Shown here: piece by piece, positions 1 through 11,071 of the stretch
Layout: the number at the start of each line of letters is the position of its first letter
Position numbering within the stretch: position 1 is the first letter of the stretch
NCBI GenBank assembly: GCA_936440205.1
Contig: OW387146.1
Coordinates: 20,150,458 to 20,214,457, forward strand
Source: Lepidonotus clava
Taxonomy: Eukaryota > Annelida > Polychaeta > Phyllodocida > Polynoidae
DNA: 64,000 nt
Reading direction: 5' to 3'
Position numbers and translations under genes: made by a program
The notes under the pieces: generated by a model
Database searches by the model: none
The model's input: only the letters and a program-made list of their open reading frames with translations
What the model was told of the DNA's origin: nothing

Positions 1-1010
1 GGAACATTATCTGGGGGCGCTGGGTGGGCGGGACCAGGTCCTGGACTTTATAAAATTTGGGTTCCCCACTGGTTACGTGGGCCCAGTCTCAGATACGAGG
101 GACATCCCCAACCACCCGAGCGCGGAGCAGTTCCCCACACATATCGAGGATTTCCTGCGCAGGGAGATGGATGCCCATGGGGTCATTGGCCCGGCACAGG
201 CACCTCTTTCGAACCATGGTGCCACATCTCCCTGCTCATGTCCAGAGAAAAGTCGGACCCGGCGAAGCGCCGAATCATCACGGACATGACATTCCCAGCC
301 AACGAGTCTATCAACGCATATATCGTTAAAAACGTTGTGTATGGCGTGGAATGTGAGCACACCTTACCAACGGTGGAGCTCCTCGCTGACCGGCTCAGAG
401 CCGTGGGACCCGGGGCCTATTTGGCCACCATTGATATAGCAAGGACCTACAAAAACTTCATGTCGGACCCCCTGGACTGGCCCCTACTGTGCTTCGCATG
501 GGAGGGGGCACATTATTGCGACCTCTCCATGCCCTTTGGGGCCAGAGCCTCCTCGTACCACATGCAGTCGGTGGCGCAATGTATTGTGGCCATATTGGAG
601 GCACAGGGAGTCGACGCCATCATGTACCTCGATGACCTCATAATAATATCAAAGGACCGACCTGCGGCGGAAAGGGATTATGCCTGTGCCCGCGATATCT
701 TCCGCCGGTTGGGGCTCCCAGAGGCCGAGGATAAGGCCCAGCCACCGGCGAAGTCAGTAAAATGGCTGGGGGTGATCGTTGACGCGCATAACATGACACT
801 GTCCATCAACGCGGACAAGATAGCCCAAGTGGTTTCCATGGCGCAAGAGGCCATGAACAAAAACACCATATCCAAGAAGGGTCTACAATCACTCTTGGGA
901 CACCTCTTATTCGTGGCTAAGTGCGTCCAGCCGGCCCCGTTTTCGTCTCCCGCCTCCTTAACGCCCTCAGGGGCGCGGATGCACGAGGCATTAAGGTCAC
1001 GGATGAGATG
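1..1010 (+). other. Reverse transcriptase region of the Ngaro-like element (fossil)
   Basis: The translated plus strand shows RT block motifs: a finger region near 290-350, a palm block around 430-560 with a phenylalanine-glycine-alanine turn (PFGAR), and a catalytic YLDD box near 625-636. The thumb follows near 740-900. This arrangement and the YLDD box match DIRS-group RTs rather than LINE or Gypsy RTs. Treated as a fossil; reading is interrupted. Confidence 0.85.
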
Positions 1011-1014
1011 AGAT

Positions 1015-1480
1015 TGGACTTGAGATGGTTTGTTGAGTTTTGTGGCCAATGGAATGGCTCCGCCATCATCACTCCGGCGTGCCCCTCCAAGGTCCTGCTG
1101 GTTGACGCCTGCCTCAGCGGGGTGGGGGCCACCGATGGATACCGCGCGTATGGACAACAGGTCACTACGGTCGACAATGGAGCCGTCAACATAACGGAGC
1201 TGGAGGCAGCCAACGTGGTGATGGCGCTCCACACCCTCGTCACGGAAAGCGACAGGGGGACCCATATTATGGTCCGCTGTAATAACCTTGCTGCGGTACA
1301 GGCGCTTACACAGGGCAGGGCCAAGAATTTGGTCCTCCAGGAATGCGCAAGGGCAACCTGGATGATCCAGGCAGTGATGGATGTGCGTCTGTCCTTTGAC
1401 CATATCGCTGGAAAGGACAATGAGGTGGCGGACGCGTTGAGCCGCGCCCATCTCAGTGACAAGGATAACCAACTGGCAGC
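1015..1480 (+). other. RNase H domain of the Ngaro-like element (fossil)
   Basis: Directly downstream of the RT is an RNase H-like fold: a first acidic strand (LLVDACLSGVGA), a glutamate helix (ITELEAANVVMAL), and a closing histidine/aspartate segment (DHIAGKDNEVADALSR). This order is standard for RT-RNase H polyproteins. There is no methyltransferase-like sequence between it and the recombinase, which is the main reason for preferring Ngaro over DIRS1-like. Confidence 0.8.
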
Positions 1481-1549
1481 CTCCTTGGTGGACCACTACT
1501 CCTTGCTTTGTGTCACCCCGTGCCTGTACTTCCTCTGGAGCTCAACTGT

Positions 1550-2529
1550 CCCTTTGTATTGTAGATCCGGCCATAGCCTCCTTGATGTCGCACGCTGCGG
1601 AGCGCCAGCTGCAGGCCAGAGTACCGGGAACGAGGCGCAACCATCGGTCGGCAGTGGGAACATATATAGCGTTTATGAGCAGGGCCAAGGTCAGCCCGCT
1701 CACCCCGACATACCAGATGGTGTGCGCCTACATCGAGTACGTGGCGGCCCATACCGGGGCCCCGGCTACTGTGAGGAACACGATCTCCCACGTTCGTACC
1801 TACCTGAGACTGTCCGAAGTATCAACGGCACCCCTCGACCAACCAAGGGTAGGGATGGCCTTGGAGGCGATCGGACGCAACAAGTTCTATGTCCCCAGAG
1901 CCAAGCGGGCTCTTCCGATGGAGGTCCTCACAGGGGCCGTGGGGGCGTTACCGGATACAAGGATGGCGACCGGGGTCAGGGCGGCCGTCCTGACCATGTT
2001 CTACGGGGCGCTGAGACAGTCGGAGGACGCCCCCCCGTCTCTAAAAACTTTCAGACCCGAGTGCCACCCAACCAGGGGCGACCTGACATGGACGGAGTCG
2101 CAGGCGTCGGTGCTGATAAAGTGGTCAAAGAACATGCAGAAATCAGGACAGACGCGGACCGTAATCCTCCCCACCGTGCCAGACTCAGTGATGTGTCCAG
2201 TCGTGGCGTTGAGATCGCATGTCGCGGCGGTACCCACCGAGAAGGGAACGGATCCCCTCTTCATGCTGCCATCCAGGCAGCCCATCCCAGTGACCTTGAT
2301 CAAGAAACTATGGGACGGGGCAGTGCGGGCCCAAGGGGTGCAGATGGACTGTTACTCCCTGCACAGCATCCGCAAGTCCGCCGCATCACAGGCGCATGCC
2401 CGGGGATGCTCCGAGATCGAAATTCAAAGGCACGGTGGATGGAGGTCGACCGCTTACAAGCGGTATATAGACACCCCAACTGGCAAAGTAACTGCGGCCC
2501 TCGCGTCATCAGTTAAACTTACCACATAG
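1550..2529 (+). CDS. Tyrosine recombinase of the Ngaro-like element (fossil, frame looks whole)
   Basis: An open frame of over 300 residues ends in a classic tyrosine recombinase catalytic domain. Visible signature residues are the first arginine in FYGALRQSE, the HxxR box (LHSIRKSAAS), the HGGW box and the nucleophile tyrosine in AYKRYID near the C-terminus. Known: this enzyme integrates the circular cDNA of DIRS-order elements without making a target duplication. It overlaps the end of the RNase H frame, as is common in compact retroelements. It could still be inactive; only the motif set supports function. Confidence 0.85.
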
Positions 2530-2609
2530 ACTCAATCTTCTACCCTTTTATCTTCATTTTCCCCACCCCTACCCTCTCCCGTTATAATACCAAATATTGG
2601 CAGTTTTGG

Positions 2610-2737
2610 CTACTCATCTCAATATTTCACATATATACATACAACAATTCTTATTAATTTTATTATCAATAAAATTAATTTTATATTTTTCCCCAATGCT
2701 GCCTTTATTTGTTTGTCACCGGGTTGTTCAGTAATGG
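2610..2737 (+). repeat. Split direct repeat B1 of the Ngaro-like element
   Basis: This 128-bp block, beginning CTACTCATCTCAATATTTC and ending GTTGTTCAGTAATGG, reappears as B2 at 3007-3038 plus 16325-16420, where the LTR element interrupts it. The two copies look identical by eye. Split direct repeats are the terminal arrangement of Ngaro elements. Confidence 0.85.
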
Positions 2738-3006
2738 TCTTCTCATGCAGCCCTTGTGGCGGCAGGGGGGACTCATTGCTGACACCTGGTGCCTCCTCCC
2801 CTCAACTGCCCTTACTCTTACTCCCCCTATCCTTTTTATATTACACTAATATCAACATATCCCACAATACACCCTACCCTCCCCCTCAATCGCGTTCTCG
2901 ACGCCATTGAGTTCACATTACCTCTCCATATCAATTTACCCACCCACCCACACCCTTTTCTCTTAAATACCCTAATTTATTATAATTTCCTTATAATAAT
3001 ATTTAT
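2738..3006 (+). repeat. Putative A2 segment between B1 and B2 of the Ngaro-like element
   Basis: These 269 bp lie between the two B repeats and are non-coding and pyrimidine-rich. In the Ngaro model this should equal the A1 repeat at the 5' end, which is outside the window, so the identity is inferred from position only. Confidence 0.5.
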
Positions 3007-3038
3007 CTACTCATCTCAATATTTCACATATATACATA
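3007..3038 (+). repeat. Split direct repeat B2, left fragment
   Basis: These 32 bp match the first 32 bp of B1 and end in CATA, which is duplicated at 16321-16324 on the far side of the LTR element. Confidence 0.85.
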
Positions 3039-3948
3039 TGTGATGAATGTCTATTCATCATGTGTCAAAGCAAATGCGGTAGAGTTAAAAGTGTATTTTG
3101 TAACGGGCCCGAAAGCCCGAAATTGTAAGCCCGAAAGGAACGAAACCCGAAATGATATGTAAACCGGAAATGACGTCATAGTGACCACGTGCTAACCACG
3201 TGACAGTGAATAGCCAATCAGAGTTGACTTGTAGACTATAAAAGGGGCGGTGAGGCCTGAAAATAAAGGAGTTCTTTCATAGTACTCATGGTGTTCGGAT
3301 GTGTCTTCTTCCCTTAGCAGCGACCCGAAGAGGGATTCCAGTCGATAAGATGATTCAATAGGACTAGTAGACAAAGAAGTAGATGTAATATTGCGAAGTT
3401 ATCGGAAAACTTAGATAAAAATAGTAGTAGGCCCGAAGGCCCGAGAGACCGAAACATGGCCCGAAAGTCCGGCGCGGCACAACATATGGCCCGGGAACGG
3501 AAGACCGGACAGGTACCAAAGCCCGAAATAGTCAGCGGTGGCCCGAAAGCGGGAGGTATTAAGGCGTGACCGGCTCGGCCCCACGCTACCAAACAATAGG
3601 CGACTGTCGGCCCGAGACCTCCGATAGAGAACGAGCAGAGAAAGGAACGGCACGAAGAAGAGGAACGGACCCAGACCCCCCCTACAAAAACACTGTCTAT
3701 TTTTGCCCCCGCCATCCTCCGCCCGATGGCCGTAACCCCCCGGTCCCATCCGACCAACCCTCCCCCTCCCTTGCAACGAATACTGGTCCCCCGACCGACC
3801 CACTCAACCCCCCTCATGCGCGAGGCACGACTCTTGATCTCACATCTCGGCTTCTTGCTCGGCCTCCGTGCCCAGCTGAGAACTGAAATAACCCCCACGT
3901 CCCCCAATCGCAGCCCCCGGCAACCCCGAGCGACCGAGGAACGTCACA
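3039..3948 (+). repeat. 5' LTR of the Gypsy element
   Basis: 910 bp, bounded by TG and CA inside a six-base inverted terminal repeat (TGTGA...TCACA). It pairs with 15421-16320. The heptamer CCCGAAA and close variants recur about ten times, mainly between 3108 and 3560. Confidence 0.93.
3171..3267 (+). promoter_or_regulatory. LTR promoter: CRE, two E-boxes, CCAAT box, TATA box and AATAAA
   Basis: In order: a palindromic CRE (TGACGTCA) at 3171-3178, CACGTG E-boxes at 3186-3191 and 3197-3202, GCCAAT near 3213, TATAAAA at 3237-3243 and AATAAA at 3262-3267. All but the spacing after TATA are kept in the 3' LTR (CRE 15553, TATAAAA 15619). The layout is that of a compact RNA polymerase II promoter with the poly(A) signal just downstream. 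Factor binding is inferred from motifs only. Confidence 0.7.
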
Positions 3949-3949
3949 C

Positions 3950-3966
3950 TGGTGGCAGCGGTGGTG
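3950..3966 (+). other. Primer-binding-site-like sequence
   Basis: TGGTGGCAGCGGTGG begins two bases after the 5' LTR. Starting with TGG, complementary to the CCA end of a tRNA, is the family rule. It loosely resembles leucine-tRNA primer sites; the tRNA identity is uncertain. Confidence 0.6.
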
Positions 3967-3989
3967 CTGAATTAGCACACACGAACTTG

Positions 3990-4940
3990 TGGATGTTGAG
4001 TGTTTCACCGGGACTCCGATACTTATGGCGACAGGTACGGCTTTCGATCAGATGGATTCCGACATCGCTTTCAAGGAAGGAGGGGAGGAGAAAGTGGTCA
4101 CGAAGCCCGATGTTAAAGCGGAGGACACGACCATCATGGACAGGCGGTTTAACTTCATGGGGACATCGACCCCGACGGAGGAGCAGAACGCGCGGCCTCA
4201 GCAGCAGCAGACCGAGGCGGTGGGCACAGGCCTGAAGAAGTTCAGTTTGAGGCCAGAAAAGTATGACGGTAAACAGGATTTCGAAGGATGGATCAATCAG
4301 TTTGAGGAGTATGCAGACCTGGGACGTTGGACGACCGAAGAAAAGGCAGCGATGCTCTTTCTTTCACTGACCGGTACGGCACGGATGTATTTTGTCGGGC
4401 TGCCAGATAGGGAACGGCTCCGCTATGCGGCACGGGTGGAAGCGTTGCGCCGGCGGTTCGGGCAGGAGAAAGACATGTGCAATGCGCTACAAGAATTGGC
4501 GGGGCTGAAACGAGCGAAGAATCAAGCAGCGAAGGAGCTGGCTGATAATGCCCGGCGACTGGCGTCGCGGGCCTATTTCTCGAACGATTATGCCAGCCAG
4601 GAGAAGGCAGCATTGCACGCGTTCCAGGCTGCTGTGGGAGAAGATCTTCAGTTAAAATGCGCGGAAAAGGGATGTAAGACACTGGAAGAGGTGGTGGAGG
4701 TAGTGGAGGTACAAGAACGATACTCGCGCCTTCTCCAGGCAGCGAAACCCGAGGAGGACACCAATGCCCAAATCATAGCCTTGAACACGAAGTTGGAGGA
4801 GATGATGAAGGAATTGGCGGAGGAACGAGAAGTGCGTAAGCAGAATCAGGTGTGGAGGGACGCGTTTAAGAAAAAAAAGAAGAAATGGAATGCCACAACT
4901 GTCACCAGAAAGGGCATTTCGCGAGGGATTGTTACCAGCA
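3990..4940 (+). other. gag region of the Gypsy element (fossil)
   Basis: An acidic N-terminal part is followed by a capsid-like helical domain (from about 4240, with the YDGKQDFEGWINQFEEYA segment) and a basic tail. A CX2CX4HX4C zinc knuckle is readable near 4888-4935. These are the usual parts of a Ty3/Gypsy Gag. Confidence 0.8.
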
Positions 4941-5019
4941 TCAGGGAAACGGACAGTTGCCGTCGCAGTAGGCGCGGGGCCCTCTCCGGGCGCGGCGAAG
5001 GAAGTGACTTCGGACTTTA

Positions 5020-5330
5020 CGTGGAAGGAACGATAAGAGGAGACACGGTCTGTTTCCTGGTCGACACGGGATCCATGATCAGTCTAATATCGGCCCGAAC
5101 CTGGGAGAAATAGGGATGAGGCTGGGAGGATCTAGACCGGTTCGAAGGGTGCCTCTGTTCAGTGGACGGCAGTTCGTTGCGGTGTTACGGGAGCACAAAT
5201 TTGTCGGTGCAATTAGGAACGTGCGCACTGCCATGGACTTTCATCGTGGCGGACATCGGCAGGGACGATGGAATCTTGGGGAACGATTTCGCGGTGAAGT
5301 ACCGACTGACAGTCAAGCCCCATGAAAGCG
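5020..5330 (+). other. Aspartic protease region of the Gypsy element (fossil)
   Basis: A retropepsin-like active site (LVDTGSMISLI) is visible near 5058-5090, and a second strand with an ILGNDF motif, typical for the C-terminal part of retropepsins, near 5270-5290. Position between Gag and RT fits the family. Confidence 0.75.
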
Positions 5331-5779
5331 CGATCTTCCTGCCCGCCGGAGGAGGGGAGGAGGGGGAACGAATCCCTGGAGTAGCAAGGAAGACAGAAGG
5401 GATTCGGGCGGTCACCGTCGGAGGACAAATCGTGAGGATCGAAAGCACGACGGAGATACCCCCACTTCAGGTAACCCGAGTGGCGATAGTAACAACAGCG
5501 GAAACGGGATGTAATGGACAATTCGCTGTGGTAACTGGTGATGAACTGCCAATGGGACTGGAGGTGATTCCGGGAGCCTTGGCACTAGGGGTAGAGAACG
5601 AAGTTTTGGTGGTCAACCGAGGGACCGAGAGCACGAAGCTAGAGACTGGCAGCGTCCTCGGAGAAGCCACCTTCGTACAGGAAGTACGAGAACTGGAAGC
5701 CGCTGTGGTCGAACCACCAGAGGCATTGTCTGAGATGTTGAGGGAAGCAGGAAAAGACCTGACTTCGGAAGAAGCCGAA

Positions 5780-6620
5780 GAGTTACGAAGGGCCATTAGA
5801 GCTCGGGAAAAGATGTTCGCGACCTTGAAGCACGAATTGGGGCGGACAAACTTGGTACAACACCGAGTTAACACGGGGCACCAGATGCCGATTAAACAGA
5901 GGGTTTGACGGTATCCAGCAACAAGGAGAGAGGAAGAACGAGCCTTGGTGGAGGATATGCTGAATTTAGGTATTATACAGGAGAGTGGGAGCGCTTGGAG
6001 TAGCCCGACCGTCCTGGTCAAGAAGAAGGACGGGGGAACGAGATTCTGTATAGATTACCGGAAGCTGAACCAGGCCACGAAGGTGGATGCGTACCCGCTG
6101 CCCCGAACAGAGGATAGCCTCAACACTCTGGGCGGGAGTCTGTTTTTCTGCAGCCTAGATCTGGCTAGTGGGTACTGGCAAGTGGAGATGGCCCCCGAAG
6201 AACGAGCTAAGACGGCCTTCGTGACGCAAGGGGGACTCTACGAATTTAAAGTGATGCCATTCGGGCTGGTGAACGCCCCGGCTACGTTCGAGAGACTGAT
6301 GGAAAGAAACCTCAGGGGTATCGTCTGGGAGGAATGTCTAGTTTACCTGGATGACATACTGGTATTCGGACCCACATTTGAAGTGACGCTGGAGAGACTG
6401 GTCCGGGTTCTGGATCGACTGGATGCCGCTGGACTGAAGCTGAAGGCACGAAAGTGTAGGTTGTTCCAGAAGCGGAAACCATTCTTGGGGCATGTGGTCT
6501 CGTTGAACGGGATCGAACCCGATCCAGAGAAGTGTCGCCAGGTGACTGAATGGCCGGTCCCTCGGGACCTCAACGAGGTACGAGCTTTTGTGGGACTATG
6601 CTCATATTACAGATGACATA
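5780..6620 (+). other. Reverse transcriptase of the Gypsy element (fossil)
   Basis: Clear Ty3/Gypsy RT motifs: VKKKDGGTRFCIDYRKLN, YPLPR, the LDLASGYWQV block, MPFGLVNAPATFERLM and the catalytic VYLDDILVF box near 6343-6369. This is the best-preserved domain of the element. Confidence 0.92.
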
Positions 6621-6629
6621 TCGGGGGAT

Positions 6630-7140
6630 TCACGGATTTGGCCGCTCCTTTATATGAACTGGCCACGAAGGATGAGCCCTTCGAATGGAACGAAAGGAGA
6701 CAAGAGGCATTCGAGGCTCTTAAGAGGGCGCTGACCGAAGCTCCGGTACTGGGCTTCCCGGAGGAAGAAGGACAATGGTGGTTGGACACGGATGCTAGCG
6801 ATGTGGGGACTGGAGCCGTGCTGTCACAGGAGCAAGATGGCATGGAACGAGTGATAGCCTACACGAGCAAGACCCTGGAGTCGAACGAACGAAAATACTG
6901 TACCACCCGGAAGGAATTGTTAGCGGTGGTACGGGCGTTGAAGCACTTTCGGTGCTATGTATATGGACAGTGCGTTATTATCCGGACAGACAATAGCGCG
7001 GTGAGTTGGTTGCAGAGAAGCAAGGAGCAGATGGGACAAGCAGCCGGGTGGATAGAGATCATTGACTCATATGATGTGTCGTTTCAACATCGGCTGGGCA
7101 GAAAACATGGAAACGCGGACGCGTTATCTCGGTACCCGTG
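6630..7140 (+). other. RNase H of the Gypsy element (fossil)
   Basis: After the RT comes a Gypsy RNase H with WWLDTDASDVGTGAVLSQ, the VIAYTSKTL strand, the KYCTTRKELLAVV helix and the closing HGNADALSR segment near 7105-7130. Confidence 0.9.
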
Positions 7141-7399
7141 CAAGCAGTGTTGCGAGGAGCACGAGGGTACGGAAAAAGTAAGGGCAGTGACGCGGGCCCG
7201 GGGGTTCGAGCCCGGATGGTCCCCGCAGGAAATAGGGGCAGCTCAAGAGAGGGATCGAGATATGGGACCGATCATCGCACTTATGAAGGTGGATGCGAAC
7301 CGGCCAGGTTGGGAGGTCATATCTCCGGAATCCCGGGAGACGAAGACCCTATGGAGACAGTGGGAAAGACTGAGCCTAGTGAATGGAGTGTTGCATCGC

Positions 7400-8545
7400 A
7401 AGTATTGGGAACTGGAAGGACATGGTTGGAGGAATCAATTGGTCGTCCCGAAGGAGGAGCGAGCCAAGTTGGTGCGAGAATACCATGGAGGAGCGGCAGG
7501 AGCGCACTTGGGAGGCGCCAGGACGACGGCCCTGCTAGAGCAAGGGTTCTACTGGCCTGGACTCCGAGAGGATGTGCGAAAAGAATGTAGGGAATGTGAT
7601 TGCACGTTGCTCAAGAGGAGACGAGGAAGTCGGGAACCGCTGCATCAGTATATAGTGGGAGAGCCTATGGAACGACTAGCCATGGATGTCTCGGGCCCGT
7701 ATCCGGTCACGGAACGAGGCAACAAGTACTGTCTGATGGTGGGGTGCTACTTCACCAAATGGCTGGAATGTTTCCCGATTCCTGACCAGAAGGCGGTCAC
7801 AGTAGCAAACAAGCTGGTGGGGGAGGTGGTGGCCAGGTACGGCGCATTACGGGAGCTACACTCGGACCAGGGAACGAATTTCGAATCCGAGGTGGTAGCC
7901 CAAGTGTGTGCGTTGTTCGGGATACATAAGACCAGGACGACCCCATACCACCCCCGGAGTGACGGATACATAGAACGAAGTTTTCGTACACTGGGATGCT
8001 GCCTGAAAGCGAGCTGTCTTGCGACGGGCCGGGAATGGGACGAGATGGTCCCGCTGATAATGATGAGCTATCGGGCAATGCCGCAAGCCAGCACGGGAGT
8101 GACCCCGAATATGATGATGCTGGGACGACAAACCCTGATGCCGCGGCAAGCGCTATATGGGAGGCCTCTGTTGCTAGAGGAAGAGCCCCGAAGAGTCGGT
8201 GATTATGTGGAAAGCCTGCAGGAAGGACTAATCGCGGCTTACAGGGAGGCCCGGTCAGGGGTGAGGCGGGCCGCCATTCATCAGAAACACGAGTATGATG
8301 GGAAGGTGACTCGCCGGGAATACCACGTCGGAGAGTTGGTCTGAGTACATGACACGGTGGTGGATCGGGACAAGGGCACGAAATTGCGATTCCCCTGGAT
8401 GGGGCCCACGCTCTTCATCAAGGTACTGGACCGGGGACGAGTGGTAGTTCGGAAGAAAAGAGGAAAATCGGGGGGGGGGGGGGGGGGGGGGGGGGGGGAG
8501 GATGATCCATGTGGACCGCCTGGAACCCTACTGAGGACACGCTGC
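7400..8545 (+). other. Integrase of the Gypsy element (fossil)
   Basis: An HHCC zinc-binding region (about 7470-7610) precedes a DDE core: MDVSGPYP, LHSDQGTNF and the YHPRSDGYIERSFRTL segment carrying the glutamate near 7950-7985. A GPxFI-like C-terminal module follows near 8400, and the HVDRLEPY-type ending typical of Gypsy polyproteins lies near 8510-8535. Confidence 0.88.
8470..8498 (+). repeat. 29-base G homopolymer
   Basis: Uninterrupted G run inside the Gypsy element. Such tracts are length-unstable and hard to sequence, so the exact length should be viewed with caution. Confidence 0.95.
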
Positions 8546-9174
8546 GCCAGCTTGGATGGTGGCCGACCAGCGCGAACACAAGTCTACGCAGTAAGATGCT
8601 TGGGGCGGGGCATGCCCGACACGCGAAGGAAGCGGGGTTCCCCCTTTTTCTGATAAATCCGACCCCTGTCCCGACTCCGCAGGTGGAGGCGGGCCGAGGG
8701 AACGACCAAAATAGGCGCTGCACAAGAAGGCTTTGGCCAAAAAGGACTGATCAACCTGGGGCCATTGAGTCGGGAGGTGTGTTGACCGCTATAGTAGGCG
8801 TGTAGATTGTGAGGCTGACGAAAAATGCTACCTAGTTGAAGTAAGGTTCTCCCGCGGGTATAATTTAGGTGGGAAACTAGGGGTTGGAACGAACACGGCG
8901 GTCGTGGCCAAGGCGGCTCGAGCGCCCGAGTAATTCCACGGAGCCGGTTTTCGGTCGGGCCCGGGGAAACCACAGCGTGGAAAAGATGGTCGGATTGGAA
9001 CGAGGAAAAGACCCGGTGGCAAGCTGGTGAAAATTCTCGGTACGATGCTGACCTGGATAACCGTGTTACAATGTCCAGGAGACCGGAAGGAGGGTACGAT
9101 GCGGCGCCCTCGGACCCGGAGGAACGAACGGACGATTGTAAGGGGCGAGGCCCGGAACGGACGGGCTCTATAAA

Positions 9175-9561
9175 TTGGCCGTAATAAAAGAAGATGAAAG
9201 AGAGGAACGGAGCAGCGTGCAAGTGTGCAAGACGTACAGGGCATATTCTACTCATGACGATTGGAGGAAGCATATGACGGACTCCCACGAGGGGAGCCTG
9301 AAAGGATCGAAGCTGGACCCACTCCTACGACTGGAGTATGCCGCGGCGTTCTCGTTGGACCGGAGAGGACACCGGGCTCGGGTGATGTATGCCCCCGGGG
9401 ACGAAACGGCGGCCCGAGTAGCCAACATGGAGAGGGACTTCAACGCCCGGCATCCGGAGGGGTTCCTGGCACCGGAGAAGGCAGTAGACAGCAGCGCTCC
9501 AGAAAGGCCCATTCGGAAGATTCGCGTGCCCTATTTCCCTGGGGCTTCAGGGGAGTCGTAA
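9175..9561 (+). other. Accessory reading frame 1 of the Gypsy element, unknown function (fossil)
   Basis: A 128-codon open frame downstream of integrase. It is charged and contains a DDWRKHMTDSH segment preceded by a single cysteine, resembling half of a C2H2 finger. No confident family assignment; it may be chance or a remnant of an accessory protein. Confidence 0.35.
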
Positions 9562-10219
9562 GAGAGTGAAGCCGAGCAGGAAGGACAGGACGCCACTGGG
9601 GGAGGACTCTGGGGAGCTGGGCCGGCGGAACGAGGACCATTGGCTGGGCTGGCAGGACGACTGATACCTACCCGCCGTTCCCCGCGGAGAGCCGTAAGGG
9701 GAGAGGGGCTCAAGAAGGAGAAGGTTGAGTCACCCCGCAGCGCCAGCGGGGCCGTGATTAACCCGAAACCCCTACTGACTGATGAGCTAACAAAATGACT
9801 GGTGCACGGAGTGGTGAGTCAGCTGAACGCTCTAGGAGAGCCCCGAGACCCGAGGGCCACGGTTACGGGAAAAGGGCGTGGAAAGAAGGCGGAGACGAAG
9901 TCGACACCGGGAACGGCACCAAGTACATCAAAGAAACCGGCCGGAGCGGACGTGGTGGACCTGATGAGCTCGTCCGATGATCAGCGATCGAAGGTTCAGG
10001 AGGAAGAGTGTACCACTCCAGCGTTTAAGAGACTGCCGACGCAGGGGTCTACAGCGGAGGAGCCTTACCGGAAACGAAAGCAGAAGAGGGCTAAGAAAGC
10101 CCAGCAACCGTTGGACGAGGAAACTAGTTCGGATCAGTCGGATCCGGGAGAAGTGTGTCGGCTAGGAGTGACCAGTCTTTGGTGGTGGCCGAGTCCAGCA
10201 GCGCCGGAGAACGGGGACC

Positions 10220-11071
10220 GTGGGAGCCCGACACCCCGGAGGGGCAGAAGTGGCCTCTGGAGGCACTGCAACCCTTGACCGGGCGGGACGATTTAAAGGA
10301 CACCGACAGTTCCGACAAGACCGAGAGCTGGAGAACAAGGTCCGGGACAGCAGAGAGTGTCGGCTGGCGGAGCGGGTTGCTCTGTTCTTTGGGCGATACA
10401 TATTTGAGATGGCGGAGCAACAAGGACTGATGCCGACGGCCAGGGTTAAGCGAGTCAAGTACGTCCGACAGGGGCCGGAGAACGAACCGGAGGTGTCAGC
10501 ATCGGCGGCCTCAACTCAGCCGCTGTTTTCTACCCCGACCCCGACAAGGGCGAAGTCGCAGTCTCCTATGGAGAAAATGGTGTGCCAGGAGCCAGTGATT
10601 CCGCCCCCGGGCCTCAAGAGGATGAGGGATGTACGGACGGCGCCGGATACACCAGAAGGTCGGGCCGCCGCGGAAAACCAGGTCAGGTTCAGTACAAGTT
10701 CGTTCCCCGAGTCTCAGGACTCGGGGGTCGTGCACGGCCCGCCATCTCCTAACAGGGTAAAGTCGCCGCCAGGAACACCCGTACTGGATGAAGACAAGCA
10801 CGGACGGGCACTTCAGCCGACGGTTTTAGTAGAGAGATTGAAGATGAAACCCATCCGGGCCGCAAGCCAGGTCCCCGAAATGGATCAGTCGGCAGAAATG
10901 GAGCTGGGGGAAGCCGAGGAGGATCGGGGAGACTGGGGCCACGACGAATCCGGGACGGCCTCGGACTCGGTGTTCGGGTCCTCCACGTCAGCGTTCTGGT
11001 CAAGGCCGGTGGCGGGACCGTCGGGGGAGACGCCGCACCTCAAGTCACTTCGAGCCCAGGTGGTACGATGA
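10220..11071 (+). other. Accessory reading frame 2 of the Gypsy element, unknown function (fossil)
   Basis: A 283-codon open frame rich in proline, serine, acidic and basic residues and probably disordered. A short helical, charged segment near 10310-10420 (residues about 30-70) is followed by PS-rich sequence. I do not recognise a domain. Length and composition are compatible with an accessory nuclear or Gag-like protein, but this is inference. Confidence 0.35.

Larger units (their letters stand above)
1..3038 (+). mobile_element. Ngaro-like (DIRS order) tyrosine-recombinase retrotransposon, left part, truncated by window edge
   Basis: Seen: reverse transcriptase, RNase H and tyrosine recombinase occur in that order on the plus strand, followed by a non-coding tail holding split direct repeats (B1, A2, B2). 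Known: DIRS-order elements move through a tyrosine recombinase rather than a DDE integrase; members with no methyltransferase domain between RNase H and the recombinase and with split direct repeats are the Ngaro group. The gag end and the A1 repeat would lie left of position 1. The last repeat is split by a younger LTR element and resumes at 16325. The element is a fossil with an estimated two or three breaks in its RT part; the recombinase frame looks whole. Confidence 0.85.

Noticed and set aside
3314-3907. Long minus-strand frames in both LTRs
   Set aside because: They lie wholly within the LTRs, differ only by LTR divergence and show no domain; GC-rich composition explains them.
8418-8723. 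Minus-strand proline-run frame
   Set aside because: Artefact of the 29-base G run read antisense.
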